The notes: a model not told the origin generated them from the sequence alone. A DNA stretch of 64,000 bases from Marinobacter mangrovi (GCF_016798325.1 NZ_JAERVO010000008.1:1-64000), one strand, 5' to 3'; positions 1 through 9,428 are shown, counted from the first letter of the stretch. A program made the numbers and translations.

Positions 1-47
1 GCCGAAATACCTCAGTCAGCGCCCACACGAATTACTTGGTCAATTTT

Positions 48-56
48 TTAAAGAGC
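48..56 (-). promoter_or_regulatory. boxA-like antitermination site in rRNA leader
   Basis: Read on the minus strand this is GCTCTTTAA, close to the boxA core of bacterial rRNA leaders, followed by an A-rich stretch. It lies between rRNA promoter P1 and the left window edge, so the 16S gene should start to the left, outside the window. The placement next to tyrS matches the arrangement I recall in Pseudomonas. No part of the mature 16S rRNA is visible. Confidence 0.6.
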
Positions 57-83
57 CGGGCTGTTGCCCTGTTGAGGCCGCGT

Positions 84-111
84 ATTCTACCGCTTCGCTC
101 AACCTTGTCAA
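84..111 (-). promoter_or_regulatory. rRNA operon promoter P1 (sigma70)
   Basis: On the minus strand: -35 TTGACA (106-111), a 16-bp spacer, and -10 TAGAAT (84-89), followed by a GC-rich discriminator. Transcription would start near 77 and run left into the rRNA leader. It is the promoter nearest the rRNA genes of three with the same spacing and -10. Confidence 0.75.
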
Positions 112-186
112 CCGTTATTTTCCAGCGCTTTCGATGCTTCCGAAAACCGCCGAGTCGTGCCGGTTGACCCGTTCAAGGTGGCGCGC

Positions 187-214
187 ATTCTACACTGCTT
201 TGCCACCCTGTCAA
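187..214 (-). promoter_or_regulatory. rRNA operon promoter P2 (sigma70)
   Basis: On the minus strand: -35 TTGACA (209-214), a 16-bp spacer, and -10 TAGAAT (187-192), then GCGCGC. The GC-rich discriminator is typical of promoters under stringent (ppGpp/DksA) control, and a dksA gene lies in this window. Confidence 0.75.
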
Positions 215-319
215 CCGTTGTTTTGAAGAAATCTGAAACTCGAAATTCTTAATCAAAACAATCGGTTGCCTTTCGATTCCGGCCCTGCCTCAGTGGCGTG
301 CCCCTCGAAAGAGATGCGC

Positions 320-347
320 ATTCTACAGCCCCCAGCGGACCTGTAAA
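320..347 (-). promoter_or_regulatory. rRNA operon promoter P3 (sigma70)
   Basis: On the minus strand: -35 TTTACA (342-347), a 16-bp spacer, and -10 TAGAAT (320-325), then GCGC. Spacer length and -10 match P1 and P2, so the three look like a duplicated promoter unit. Confidence 0.7.
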
Positions 348-527
348 GCCCTTTTTAAAGCTTTTTATCCAAAGTCTCGGTTTTCCGAAATGAACTGTTC
401 AGAAGACGACCAGACTACCCTCGAATCCGATCAACAAACAACCAGTGCCTGGGGCGACACCGCTATTCGTCGCTCCGTCCTACCTCTCACAAGATGAGGG
501 CGACCTCTTCTCAACTCAATACGACCA

Positions 528-559
528 TAAAAAAGGCCATTCCCGATGCAGGAATGACC
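528..559 (-). terminator. Intrinsic terminator downstream of tyrS
   Basis: On the minus strand a stem GGTCATTCC / GGAATGGCC (one G-U pair) closes a short loop and is followed by TTTTTT. It lies about 90 nt past the tyrS stop and before the rRNA promoters, so it should separate tyrS from the rRNA operon. Nothing else gene-like is seen between 348 and 647. Confidence 0.65.
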
Positions 560-647
560 TCTTCTATACCAACAAGACGGATTAGCCGCCCATCTTCTTA
601 CTCATCAGCCATCGCCGACGGCTGAATGCCTCTACCTGTAAAGGTAT

Positions 648-1850
648 TCAATCGACAATTACAACCCGGGCAATCTTCTTCTTGCCCGCCTGGATGACGA
701 CATCCTCCCCCCGGGCAAACATGCGATCATCTTTCAACTGCTCGCCATTGATGTAAACAGCACCCCGACCGAAGACATCTTTGGCCGCCTTGCCGTTCTG
801 GGCCAGCCCCGCTTCTTTGAGCAGCGACACAATATGGATGCTGTCGCGATCACCCAGAGACACAGAGACCTCCGGCACATTTTCCGGAATCTCCCCCAGC
901 GCGACCTGGTTACCCGCCGACTTATGCGCATTTTTTGCGGCTTCTTCATCATGGAAGCGGGCGATAATCTCTTCGGCCAATACCCGCTTGTAGTCCTGCG
1001 GGTTCGCACCACCTTCAACAGCTTTGCGGAACTCTTCCACTTCGGCCAAAGGGCGGAAGCTCAGCAATTCAAAATAACGCCACATCAGACTGTCCGGGAT
1101 CGACAGCAATTTGGTAAACATTTCACCCGGCGAGTCGTTGACGCCAACGTAATTGCCAAGCGACTTGGACATCTTCTGCACACCATCCAGGCCTTCGAGG
1201 ATCGGCATCGTCAGAATGACCTGTGGTTCCTGATCGTAACGGCTCTGAATCGTGCGCCCCATCCCCAGGTTAAAACGCTGGTCCGTACCCCCCAGTTCTA
1301 CATCCGCCTTCAGGGCCACGGAGTCATAGCCCTGTACCAGCGGGTACAGGAACTCGTGAATGGCGATCGGCTGATTACCCTCATAGCGCTTGGAGAAGTC
1401 ATCCCGCTCCAGCATCCGCGCCACCGTGCTCTGACCTGCCAACTGAATCATGTCCGCAGCGGACATCTTGTTCATCCAGTCCGAGTTGAACGCAACCGTC
1501 GTCTTCTCCGGATCGAGGATCTTGAAGACCTGCTCTTTATAGGTCTGCGCATTCCGAGATACCTGCTCCGGTGTCAGCGGCGGCCGCGTAGCGCTCTTGC
1601 CGGTCGGATCTCCGATCATGCCGGTGAAGTCCCCGATCAGGAAAATCACTTCATGCCCCAGATCCTGGAAGTGGCGCAGCTTGTTAATCAGGACGGTATG
1701 ACCGAGGTGGAGATCCGGCGCCGTGGGATCAAAACCCGCCTTGATACGCAGACGACGGCCAGACTTCAGCTTTTCGATCAGCTCGTCTTCCGGCAGAAGA
1801 TCATCAACGCCTCGCTTGATCAGCGCCAGGGCATCATCGATTGCGGTCAT
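648..1850 (-). CDS. tyrS: Tyrosine--tRNA ligase
   Basis: Cytosolic class I aminoacyl-tRNA synthetase that charges tRNA-Tyr with tyrosine. The class I signature is HLGH at residues 48-51 and the second signature KMSKS lies near residue 225. The last 65 or so residues form an S4-type RNA-binding domain. At 400 aa it is full length and resembles the shorter TyrS form of Pseudomonas next to an rRNA operon. The ATG at 1850 sits directly before the conserved N-terminus. It is divergent from the M23 peptidase gene and upstream of the leftward rRNA operon, suggesting a translation-oriented cluster. Confidence 0.96.
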   Translation of the reverse strand: MTAIDDALALIKRGVDDLLPEDELIEKLKSGRRLRIKAGFDPTAPDLHLGHTVLINKLRHFQDLGHEVIFLIGDFTGMIGDPTGKSATRPPLTPEQVSRNAQTYKEQVFKILDPEKTTVAFNSDWMNKMSAADMIQLAGQSTVARMLERDDFSKRYEGNQPIAIHEFLYPLVQGYDSVALKADVELGGTDQRFNLGMGRTIQSRYDQEPQVILTMPILEGLDGVQKMSKSLGNYVGVNDSPGEMFTKLLSIPDSLMWRYFELLSFRPLAEVEEFRKAVEGGANPQDYKRVLAEEIIARFHDEEAAKNAHKSAGNQVALGEIPENVPEVSVSLGDRDSIHIVSLLKEAGLAQNGKAAKDVFGRGAVYINGEQLKDDRMFARGEDVVIQAGKKKIARVVIVD

Positions 1851-2062
1851 TCATCCTTCCTCTATTACCAGTCGGTTTTAACAAAGCTCAACACAACACT
1901 GCAGAGCGTTACCTGCTGACTTGATACAGTTCTCACTGTTCAGTTTTTGGCCAGCTCATACTAGAATCCAGCGTTTTGGCCAGCACGGGCGCCGCATTAT
2001 ATCAAGGACGCCCCGGTTTCGCCGGCCGGGATTTGTACGGCTAAAGCCGTTTGCAAGGGCTG

Positions 2063-2090
2063 TTGCCAGCCGTTTGGCATGCACTATACT
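2063..2090 (+). promoter_or_regulatory. Sigma70 promoter of the M23 peptidase gene
   Basis: -35 TTGCCA (2063-2068), a 16-bp spacer, and -10 TATACT (2085-2090). The predicted start near 2097 leaves a leader of about 55 nt before the GTG at 2152. This argues against translation starting at the far-upstream in-frame codon at 1921, which would lie before the promoter. Confidence 0.6.
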
Positions 2091-2151
2091 TCGGACTAAC
2101 TTTAACTATTTGGCACAACATCCAGTTGCGTCAGGGAAAACAGGTTTCAAC

Positions 2152-3567
2152 GTGCTCAAGACATTCCCCAAAAAACACCTGATCGCTGCGGGCACGCTCA
2201 GCGCCGTTGTCGGCCTCGCTTTTGTGTTGAGCCCAGGCGATCCCGCGGAAGCCGGCCGTACATCGGTATCTCTCGACCAGGCCGCTTCCAAACCTGAAGA
2301 GAAAGCACAACCCGAGACGGCGCCCGTGTCCGACTCGGTGGTGGCGTCGTCGCAACCGGAGGCACAGCGCCCATCGGACAAGCCGGAAGAGATTGCCAAA
2401 GCCGACCAGCCAGCGCAAGAGACGGCGTCTGCCCCTGTGACGCCGGCTGAACCGGAGCTGGACTGGCAGCACTTCACTATTAAAAGTGGCGACTCTCTGA
2501 CTACGCTCTTCAAGAAAGCCGGATTCAACAGCTCCCTGATGTTCTCGGTGATCCACGGAGAGGGTGACGCGGATAAATTGGAGCGCTTGTACGCCGGCGA
2601 ATCCATCGCTTTTGCCACCGATGACAGCGGCGAGTTGCAGCAGGTCGAGTTGACCCGCAATCGCCTGGAGTCCCTGCACATCGAACGTCAGGATGAAGGC
2701 TTCGCCGGACAGATCGTCACGCGCGAGCCGGAACCCCGCCCGGTTTATCGGCACGGCGTGATTGACGATTCGCTCTACCTGTCGGCTCGCGACGCGGGCC
2801 TGGACGACCGGCTGACCATGGAGATGGCTGGCATCTTCGGCTGGGATATCGATTTCGTCTACGACATCCGGAAGGGCGACAAGTTTGAAGTGCTCTACCA
2901 GGACCTTTACCTGGACGACGAGAAGATCGACACCGGCAACATCCTGGCCGCCAAGTTCATCAATCGCGGCAAAGAGACCATTGCCCTGCGCTACACCGAC
3001 GAGAACGGCGACACCGACTACTACACCCCCGATGGCCACAGCCTGCGCAAAGCCATCCTGCGCACGCCGATCAATGCCCGCGTCTCGTCGCCATTCAACC
3101 TGCAGCGCCGTCATCCGGTGCTGGGCGTCGTCCGCCCTCACGAAGGCACAGATTACGCAGCGCCGCCGGGAACGCCCATCAAGGCCGCTGGCAATGGTCG
3201 CGTCGTCTCCGCCGGCTGGAAAGGCGGGTACGGGCGCGCCGTCGTGATCCAGCATGGCGACAATATCTCCACGCTGTACGCCCACATGCGCGCCATTGCC
3301 AAAGGCATGCGCAGCGGTGTCCGCGTCAAGCAGGGGCAGACCATCGGCTACCTGGGTTCGTCCGGCCTGGCCACCGGACCGCATCTGCATTACGAATTCC
3401 GGATTAACGGCGTTCCGCGCAATTCCCGCTCCGTCAAACTGCCGGATGCCAGTCCTGTGCCGAAAGCGGAAATGGCGCGCTTCCAGGCGAAGACCCAAAC
3501 ACTGCTGACCGCGCTCAACGAGGCTCGCGGCGAACGACAGATTGCCCTGGGCCCGGAGAGTGAGTGA
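2152..3567 (+). CDS. mepM: M23 family murein DD-endopeptidase (OapA/LysM-like N-terminus)
   Basis: Periplasmic or membrane-anchored zinc endopeptidase that cuts peptidoglycan cross-links during wall growth. The GTG at 2152 gives 471 aa beginning with a basic N-terminus and one hydrophobic segment. A low-complexity Glu/Ala/Pro linker follows, then a LysM/OapA-like region (HFTIKSGDSLTTLFKKAG). The C-terminal M23 domain has the zinc motifs HEGTDYAAP and GPHLHYE. The reading frame stays open back to 1921, but that part is upstream of the promoter and lacks family similarity. It shares a transcript with anmK, which starts 4 nt after this stop. The symbol follows the Pseudomonas gene at this position. 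Confidence 0.88.
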   Translation: MLKTFPKKHLIAAGTLSAVVGLAFVLSPGDPAEAGRTSVSLDQAASKPEEKAQPETAPVSDSVVASSQPEAQRPSDKPEEIAKADQPAQETASAPVTPAEPELDWQHFTIKSGDSLTTLFKKAGFNSSLMFSVIHGEGDADKLERLYAGESIAFATDDSGELQQVELTRNRLESLHIERQDEGFAGQIVTREPEPRPVYRHGVIDDSLYLSARDAGLDDRLTMEMAGIFGWDIDFVYDIRKGDKFEVLYQDLYLDDEKIDTGNILAAKFINRGKETIALRYTDENGDTDYYTPDGHSLRKAILRTPINARVSSPFNLQRRHPVLGVVRPHEGTDYAAPPGTPIKAAGNGRVVSAGWKGGYGRAVVIQHGDNISTLYAHMRAIAKGMRSGVRVKQGQTIGYLGSSGLATGPHLHYEFRINGVPRNSRSVKLPDASPVPKAEMARFQAKTQTLLTALNEARGERQIALGPESE

Positions 3568-3571
3568 ATCG

Positions 3572-4675
3572 ATGACCGAACCGGCCTACATCGGGCTCAT
3601 GTCCGGAACCAGCATGGACGGTATCGATGCGGTGTTGGCGTCATTTCCCGGTGATCGCGTGGACATCCACGGCACCTACTCACTGCCGTATACCGACACG
3701 CTCCGCCAGCGCTTGACCCGCGCCTGCCAAAACCAGGCGACGCCGGATGAGGTCGGCGAATTGGACCATGAACTCGGTGCGCTTTTCGGCGAGGCAGCGA
3801 GTGGTGTGATCGAGGCCGCGGACTGGCCCCGGGCATCGATCGTCGCCATCGGCAGCCATGGCCAAACGATCCGGCATCAGCCGTCGGGCAAGCACCCCTT
3901 CACTACACAGATTGGCGACCCCAACCTCATCGCGGAAGCCACGGGCATCACGACCGTCGCCGACTTCCGTCGGCGCGATCTGGCAGCCGGCGGTCAGGGT
4001 GCACCTCTGGTCCCGGCCTTCCATCGCGCTTTTTTTGGGAATGACCAGACAAACCGCTGCATCGTCAACATTGGTGGCATAGCCAACATCACCTGGCTGC
4101 CACACGCCGAACCAGACCAGGCGCTGGGCTTCGACACCGGACCGGGCAATGCACTGATCGACGCCTGGTGTCTCAAGCAGACCGGGCGCCCCTATGACGA
4201 CAACGGCCACTGGGCGCAAACCGGTGAAATCAACCAGACATTGCTTACCGACATGCTCAGCGACGCCTATTTCCGGCGCCCGGCCCCCAAGAGCACCGGC
4301 AAGGAACGCTTCAACCTGTCCTGGATTGAGACCGTCATTGCACGCCATCCGGACATCCCCGCCAACGACGTACAGTGCACGCTTGTGGAACTGACGGCCC
4401 GCTCACTCGCCATGCAGCTCCCCAAATCTTCTGGTATCACGTTGTATATTTGTGGCGGTGGCGCCCGCAACCGGTTCCTGATGGAGCGCCTGGAGATCGT
4501 CCTGCCAGACGCCACCATCAAGACGACGGCCGCACTGGGCCTGGATCCGCAATGGGTGGAAGGGGTAGCGTTTGCCTGGCTGGCCAAGCGCACTCTGGAT
4601 CAGCAAACCGGCAACCTGCCGGCCGTGACCGGTGCGCGTGGCGAGAGAATCCTGGGGGCCATTTACCAGGGCTAG
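3572..4675 (+). CDS. anmK: Anhydro-N-acetylmuramic acid kinase
   Basis: Cytosolic kinase that opens and phosphorylates 1,6-anhydro-MurNAc to MurNAc-6-phosphate in murein recycling. The N-terminal phosphate-binding motif GLMSGTSMDGID is intact, and so are INIGGIANIT and GFDTGPGN; the 367-aa length is normal. I chose the ATG at 3572 because it directly precedes the conserved MTEPAYIGLMSG start; the open frame begins ten codons earlier inside the peptidase gene. The position right after a murein endopeptidase links cutting of the wall with recycling of its fragments. Confidence 0.95.
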   Translation: MTEPAYIGLMSGTSMDGIDAVLASFPGDRVDIHGTYSLPYTDTLRQRLTRACQNQATPDEVGELDHELGALFGEAASGVIEAADWPRASIVAIGSHGQTIRHQPSGKHPFTTQIGDPNLIAEATGITTVADFRRRDLAAGGQGAPLVPAFHRAFFGNDQTNRCIVNIGGIANITWLPHAEPDQALGFDTGPGNALIDAWCLKQTGRPYDDNGHWAQTGEINQTLLTDMLSDAYFRRPAPKSTGKERFNLSWIETVIARHPDIPANDVQCTLVELTARSLAMQLPKSSGITLYICGGGARNRFLMERLEIVLPDATIKTTAALGLDPQWVEGVAFAWLAKRTLDQQTGNLPAVTGARGERILGAIYQG

Positions 4676-4680
4676 AACGC

Positions 4681-4710
4681 AAAAAGGCCTGCTTCCAAAA
4701 GCAGGCCTTT
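4681..4710. terminator. Bidirectional terminator between anmK and erpA
   Basis: A perfect 10-bp stem, AAAGGCCTGC (4683-4692) with GCAGGCCTTT (4701-4710), lies between the convergent stops. The U-tract is longer on the minus strand (TTTTT), so it should serve erpA best. Confidence 0.85.
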
Positions 4711-4730
4711 ACAGCGAAACCCAACCGATC

Positions 4731-5084
4731 CTAGATCGAAAACGACGATCCACAGCCGCAGGTCGTCGTGGCATTCGGGTTCTGGACCATGAACTGCGCT
4801 CCCTGCAACCCTTCCTGATAGTCAATCGTCGCACCGATCAGGTACTGGTAACTCATGGGGTCGACCAGCAGCGTGACGCCATCCTTTTCGATGATGGTGT
4901 CGTCCTCTTCCTGGGCTTCGTCAAAGGAAAAGCCATACTGGAAGCCGGAGCAACCGCCGCCGGTCACAAAGACGCGAAGCTTCAGATCGGGATTTTCCTC
5001 TTCCTCGACCAGCTCCCGAACTTTGGCCACAGCGTTGTCGCTGACAAACATGGGTGTGGCTATCTGTTCCTGAACTGCACTCAA
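4731..5084 (-). CDS. erpA: Iron-sulfur cluster insertion protein ErpA
   Basis: A-type carrier that hands Fe-S clusters to target enzymes, including those of isoprenoid synthesis. The three cluster cysteines are present: [10 protein letters not shown] and the C-terminal CGCGSSFSI. It is 117 aa, normal for the family. The start is a TTG at 5084 preceded by a strong AGGAGG six bases upstream; no ATG is nearby in frame. It is the last gene of the run argC, DUF6776, bactofilin, erpA. Confidence 0.95.
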   Translation of the reverse strand: MSAVQEQIATPMFVSDNAVAKVRELVEEEENPDLKLRVFVTGGGCSGFQYGFSFDEAQEEDDTIIEKDGVTLLVDPMSYQYLIGATIDYQEGLQGAQFMVQNPNATTTCGCGSSFSI

Positions 5085-5151
5085 GGGTCGCCTCCTGGGT
5101 AAAAAAAAGCAGCTACCGATGGATTATCCAATTCCCGACTAAAACAGTCAA

Positions 5152-5622
5152 TTATTCAGACCGCTCCTCCGTGGATTCGGCATCCGCCTCATTCTGCGAC
5201 GCCGGATTGGCTTCCAGAGCCTCCCGCGACTGGCGCAGCAGGCCGACCGGTTCCTTCTGGTGGACCAGGTTGCCGTTAACTTCGGCACCCATAGCCATCT
5301 GGATCAGGCTGTAGTAGACATTTCCGTTAATGGAGGCTTTCTGGGCCAGTTCAAGGTGCTCGGAAGCGTACACATCGCCGTGTACTGTGCCGTTGATGAT
5401 CACATGCGGAGCGACGATATCGCCTTCCACCGCGCCGATTTCGGAGACACGCAGGATGGCCGAGGTGCCTTCCTCAGCCATCACCTTACCGCGGACGCGT
5501 CCGTCGATATGCAGACCGCCGGAGAATTCGACATCGCCGGAAATCGCGGTCTTGCTGGAAATCAGGGTATCGAAATGCCCCGTGGTCGGTTTACGCGATT
5601 TCTGCTTCTTGTTGCCGAGCAT
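5152..5622 (-). CDS. Bactofilin family polymer-forming protein
   Basis: Small cytoskeletal protein that polymerises without nucleotide and often organises wall enzymes at set places on the membrane. The 156-aa protein has a short basic N-terminus, a central bactofilin beta-helix core of repeated Gly/hydrophobic turns (about residues 25-125), and an acidic Glu/Ala-rich tail. It starts 3 nt after the upstream DUF6776 gene. Bactofilins frequently occur with M23 peptidases; here one lies about 1.6 kb away across anmK and erpA. The exact cellular role here is not known. Confidence 0.92.
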   Translation of the reverse strand: MLGNKKQKSRKPTTGHFDTLISSKTAISGDVEFSGGLHIDGRVRGKVMAEEGTSAILRVSEIGAVEGDIVAPHVIINGTVHGDVYASEHLELAQKASINGNVYYSLIQMAMGAEVNGNLVHQKEPVGLLRQSREALEANPASQNEADAESTEERSE

Positions 5623-5625
5623 GCC

Positions 5626-6366
5626 TTATTTCTCCATCACCGATTGCCATTCAAACGTTCGTTCACTCTGGGTCGCCTTGCGCCCTTCCGCTTTCGCCAC
5701 CACTTGCACTTCCAGCGGCTCGAAGCCATCGGGCAGCGTCATAACACCCTCAATATCCTGGAAATACCGGTATCGAAACCGGATCCCCAGGTCTTCGATA
5801 TCTTTCGACAGGTCGCGTAGCGCCACCACCTGCCGTTTGCCGTCCTGCTCACCGATGACGTTCACCGCCACGTTGCCGGCAATATAGCTGCGATTGTCAC
5901 CCACCTGCGTCAATACCAGCTTGAAACGAACCGCCCGGTCACCGGGGCGCTGCTCCAGCTCCAGTCGCTGGATCGTCAGCCCGTTGTCGGATTCCGACGG
6001 CGCCATGATGTTCTTGTAGAACGTCAGATCCGCCTTGACGGAACTCAGCCGGTCTTCCAGTCGCGAGATCGTATGCCGCGCCTGGGACAGAGCTTGCTGA
6101 TCAATCTTGCGACCACGCTCCAGGTTGATCATCTGCTGCTGCAGGTCCGTTTGCTGCGTGCGCATGGCCGAGAGCTCACCGCTCAGATCCGGCCCGGGTT
6201 CGGCCTCCGTCGTAAACCGGAAACCACCTTGTGCCATACCGGCAAGATAGCCCACACCCGCGAAAATCAAACTGACGACCAGCAGAATCAACCATCGCTT
6301 ATACCGCTGCCCCGGCTGATAGCGGACAACAATGTACTCACCCTGTTTCTTGCGATCGGAAGCCAA
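5626..6366 (-). CDS. DUF6776-type membrane-anchored coiled-coil protein
   Basis: 246-aa protein of unknown function conserved at this spot in Pseudomonas-like genomes. A basic N-terminus leads into one transmembrane helix (about residues 25-43), then a predicted coiled coil (about 60-115), and a mostly beta C-terminal domain. The topology suggests a periplasmic body anchored in the inner membrane. It starts with TTG at 6366, eight bases after GGAGG. It sits between argC and bactofilin with very short gaps, so it may act with the bactofilin at the envelope; this is inference from position. Confidence 0.85.
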   Translation of the reverse strand: MASDRKKQGEYIVVRYQPGQRYKRWLILLVVSLIFAGVGYLAGMAQGGFRFTTEAEPGPDLSGELSAMRTQQTDLQQQMINLERGRKIDQQALSQARHTISRLEDRLSSVKADLTFYKNIMAPSESDNGLTIQRLELEQRPGDRAVRFKLVLTQVGDNRSYIAGNVAVNVIGEQDGKRQVVALRDLSKDIEDLGIRFRYRYFQDIEGVMTLPDGFEPLEVQVVAKAEGRKATQSERTFEWQSVMEK

Positions 6367-6379
6367 CGATCGGCCTCCG

Positions 6380-7417
6380 TTACGGCAACAGGGCCGGCGC
6401 TGCCAGCCCCGCGGTTTCTTCGAGACCGAACATGATGTTCATGTTCTGGACTGCCTGGCCGGCCGCGCCCTTGACCAGATTATCAATCACCGAGGACACG
6501 ATGATCACCGGGCTGTCCTCCTGACGGTGCAGGGCCATCCGGCAGTGGTTGGCACCGCGCACACTGCGTGTTTCGGGATGGGCACCGAACGGCATGACGT
6601 CGACAAACGGCTCGTTTTCGTAGCGCTTCTCGAACAGACCCTGCAGGGTGTCAAAGGACACCGGATCCCGCACTTCCGCATACAGGGTGGCTTCGATGCC
6701 ACGGATCATCGGCAGCAGATGCGGCACGAAGGTCACGCCAACGGTGCCACCGGCGGCCAGCTCCAGCCCCTGACGGATTTCCGGCAGGTGGCGGTGGCCG
6801 GAGGCGCCATAGGCCTTGAAGCTCTCGCCAATCTCGCCATGCAGCATGCCGATCTTGCCCTGACGACCGGCACCGCTGGCGCCGGACTTGGCGTCCGCCA
6901 CCAGGTGAGCGGGATTCACCAGACCGTTCTCCAGCAGCGGCAGGAAACCCAGCTGGACCGCGGTGGGATAACAGCCGGGATTGGCCACCAGCTGGGCCTC
7001 GCGAATCTGCTCCCGGAATACCTCCGGCAGACCGTAGACGGCTTTTTCGGCCCAGTCGGCCGACTCATGGGGCATGCCGTACCACTTGGCCCAGACGTCC
7101 AGGTCCCGGATCCGGAAGTCCGCGGACAGGTCGACGACCCGCGTGCCAGCAGCGATCAAACCGGGCACCATGCGCATGGCCACACCGTGAGGCGTGGCAA
7201 AGAACACCAGGTCGCATTGAGCCAGGGCGGCTTCGTCCGGCTCGGTGAAAGTCAGATCAAAGTAGCCGCGCAGGTTCGGGTACATATCGGCAACGGGCTG
7301 GCCTGCCTCGGATCGCGAGGTGATCATGGCCACTTCCACGTCCGGATGGGTTGCCAGAATCCGCAGCAGTTCCACCCCGGTGTACCCGGTTCCGCCGACA
7401 ATACCTACCTTGATCAA
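6380..7417 (-). CDS. argC: N-acetyl-gamma-glutamyl-phosphate reductase
   Basis: NADPH-dependent reductase for the third step of arginine synthesis. It shows the N-terminal dinucleotide motif [15 protein letters not shown] and the active-site cysteine in NPGCYPT near residue 149. At 345 aa it is full length. It heads the leftward run that continues through DUF6776, bactofilin and erpA. No ARG box could be identified with confidence in the 229-nt space up to the divergent ClC gene. Confidence 0.96.
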   Translation of the reverse strand: MIKVGIVGGTGYTGVELLRILATHPDVEVAMITSRSEAGQPVADMYPNLRGYFDLTFTEPDEAALAQCDLVFFATPHGVAMRMVPGLIAAGTRVVDLSADFRIRDLDVWAKWYGMPHESADWAEKAVYGLPEVFREQIREAQLVANPGCYPTAVQLGFLPLLENGLVNPAHLVADAKSGASGAGRQGKIGMLHGEIGESFKAYGASGHRHLPEIRQGLELAAGGTVGVTFVPHLLPMIRGIEATLYAEVRDPVSFDTLQGLFEKRYENEPFVDVMPFGAHPETRSVRGANHCRMALHRQEDSPVIIVSSVIDNLVKGAAGQAVQNMNIMFGLEETAGLAAPALLP

Positions 7418-7646
7418 TGCTCTGTCCTCCTCGCTGCCCGGTTGCAGGGCGACCGTCTTGAATCGGCGGACAGTCTAACATGATATTGATCAGGCTTTTG
7501 GCACGCTGTGTAGCGCCAATTACAATAGAATAAGTCATTGTTACGTTTGACATACACACGGCCCCGGAGTCCGTCAGCCGCCCCACAACCAGAACAGGAA
7601 GGCCTCGCTGGCAGCCGGGACGCCCCTACAAAAGGCATTCCTACGC

Positions 7647-9428
7647 ATGAGCAGACTGAGGCAACGCATTGTTGACGAGCTGATCCCCCTTTTCCGGAGA
7701 CGCTTGTCGGGCGTGGATGCTTTGCCCCAGCTGTCCATCCTCGGGCTGATCTCCGGGATTATCACAGGCCTGGTGATCCTGCTGTTTCGTCTGGCCATCG
7801 AGTGGCCGCTTTCGGAATTCCTGCCGGGCGGGCACAACGAATCGTTCGAGAGTCTGGACTGGGTCGTTCGGGGCTTGCTGCCACTGTGCGGCGCCCTGCT
7901 GCTGGGCCTGTTGATGCACCGGCTGGTCATTTCCGATCGCAAGGTCGGCGTCACCTACGTCATGGAACGCCTGAACTACCACCAGGGTTACATTTCCCTG
8001 CGCAGTGCCATCGTGCAGTTCATTTTCGGCGTGGGCACCGTGGTTACCGGCCAGTCATCCGGCCGGGAAGGCCCGGCGGTGCATCTTGGGGCGGCTTTCT
8101 CCAGCCTGCTGGGTCAGTGGATGAAGCTGCCCAACAACAGCATCCGTACCCTGGTGGCCTGTGGCTGTGCGGGGGCCATCTCCGCGTCGTTCAATACGCC
8201 GATCGCCGGCGTCATCTTCGCTATGGAAGTGGTGATGATGGAATACACCATCGCCGGATTTACCCCGGTGATCCTCGCTTCGGTCAGTGCCGGGGTGGTG
8301 ACCCAGGCCGTTTACGGCTCGGCACCGGCGTTTACCGTGCCGCCACTGACCATGAACTCCCTGCTGGAAATCCCCTGGATCCTGGTGATCGCCGTGGTCA
8401 TCGGCGTGGCCTCGGCGGGATTTGTCCGCCTCCTCGTTCTGTCCACCCGCTTCAATGACAAGCCGATCCTGTTGCGCATGGCGGCCGCCGGCCTGCTGAT
8501 GGTGCCGGTGGCCATCCTGGTGCCGGAAATCATGGGCATCGGCTATGACACCGTCAGTGAGACCATCCACGACCAGATCCCGCTTCTGCTGCTGCTCGCC
8601 ATCGCGCTGACCAAGCTGGTGATCACCGCCATTACGATCGGCCTCGGCATGCCCAGCGGGCTGATCGGCCCGACGATTTTCATCGGTGCCACGCTGGGCG
8701 GCGCGATGGGCCTGGTGGGGGCCGCCGTGGCGCCGGACATCGCCTCCAGTACCGGGTTCTACGCCATGCTGGGGATGGGCGCGATGATGGGATCCGTCCT
8801 GCAGGCGCCGTTGGCCGCGCTCATGGCGTTGATTGAGTTGACTCGCAACCCCAACATCATCCTGCCGGGCATGCTGATCGTGACCGTCTCCAGCCTGGTG
8901 GCCAGCGAAGTGTTCGGTCAACGTTCGATCTTCCTGTCGGTGCTTAAGAGCCAGGGATTGAGCTACCAGAACTCGCCGGTGATCCAGGCACTGCGTCGGG
9001 TCTCTGTGGGCGCCATCATGGAGCGCAGTCTCCGGCGGGTGCAGCGCCGTATCGGTCCGGAGATCGCCAAGGAAATCCTCAAGACCGAACCCCGCTGGCT
9101 GATCGTCGATGGCCAGAATGGGCCCACCGCCTTGCTGCCGTCGGTGGACCTCGCGCGCTATCTGGAGGATCATGCCGAGAAGCTGGAGCCGGACCCGGAG
9201 GATCCCGAGAAAAATCCCGAGATCGACCTGATGGAAATTCCGGCCAACCGCCGGGACCTGGCGCCGATTCCCTATCAGGCAACCCTTGAGGAAGCCATGG
9301 CCCAGTTCAACGACAGTCGGGCAGAAGCGCTCTACGTGCAGCGCCATGTGGCCCCCATGATTCAGCGGATCATCGGTGTCGTACTGAAATCGGAAATCGA
9401 ACACTACTACCAATACCGTAAGGAATAA
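7647..9428 (+). CDS. ClC family chloride channel/transporter with C-terminal extension
   Basis: Inner-membrane ClC protein of 593 aa with ten or more hydrophobic helices (about residues 25-435) and a hydrophilic C-terminal part (about 440-593) resembling a degenerate CBS pair. The gating-glutamate motif GREGP is present (SSGREGPAVHLG), and so is the third ion-pathway segment (GLGMPSGLIGPTIF). The first family motif GSGIP is not visible; the corresponding stretch reads KVGVTYVME. Transport mode, channel or proton exchange, cannot be told from this. hemJ begins 6 nt downstream, so the two are co-transcribed. Confidence 0.9.
   Translation: MSRLRQRIVDELIPLFRRRLSGVDALPQLSILGLISGIITGLVILLFRLAIEWPLSEFLPGGHNESFESLDWVVRGLLPLCGALLLGLLMHRLVISDRKVGVTYVMERLNYHQGYISLRSAIVQFIFGVGTVVTGQSSGREGPAVHLGAAFSSLLGQWMKLPNNSIRTLVACGCAGAISASFNTPIAGVIFAMEVVMMEYTIAGFTPVILASVSAGVVTQAVYGSAPAFTVPPLTMNSLLEIPWILVIAVVIGVASAGFVRLLVLSTRFNDKPILLRMAAAGLLMVPVAILVPEIMGIGYDTVSETIHDQIPLLLLLAIALTKLVITAITIGLGMPSGLIGPTIFIGATLGGAMGLVGAAVAPDIASSTGFYAMLGMGAMMGSVLQAPLAALMALIELTRNPNIILPGMLIVTVSSLVASEVFGQRSIFLSVLKSQGLSYQNSPVIQALRRVSVGAIMERSLRRVQRRIGPEIAKEILKTEPRWLIVDGQNGPTALLPSVDLARYLEDHAEKLEPDPEDPEKNPEIDLMEIPANRRDLAPIPYQATLEEAMAQFNDSRAEALYVQRHVAPMIQRIIGVVLKSEIEHYYQYRKE

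Noticed and set aside
1-60. Part of the 16S rRNA gene at the left edge
   Set aside because: The sequence fits the leader with boxA, and no mature 16S 5' end is recognisable on either strand.
834-1919. 361-aa open frame opposite tyrS
   Set aside because: It lies wholly antisense to an intact tyrS, has no ribosome binding site, and its translation resembles no family. High GC leaves many such frames.
1921-2151. Upstream extension of the M23 peptidase frame
   Set aside because: A good sigma70 promoter (2063-2090) lies inside it, and the signal/anchor segment starts only after the GTG at 2152.
2131-3498. 455-aa open frame opposite the M23 peptidase
   Set aside because: Antisense shadow of a clearly recognisable M23 protein; composition (Val/Arg/Gly-rich without motifs) is typical of reverse-strand artefacts.
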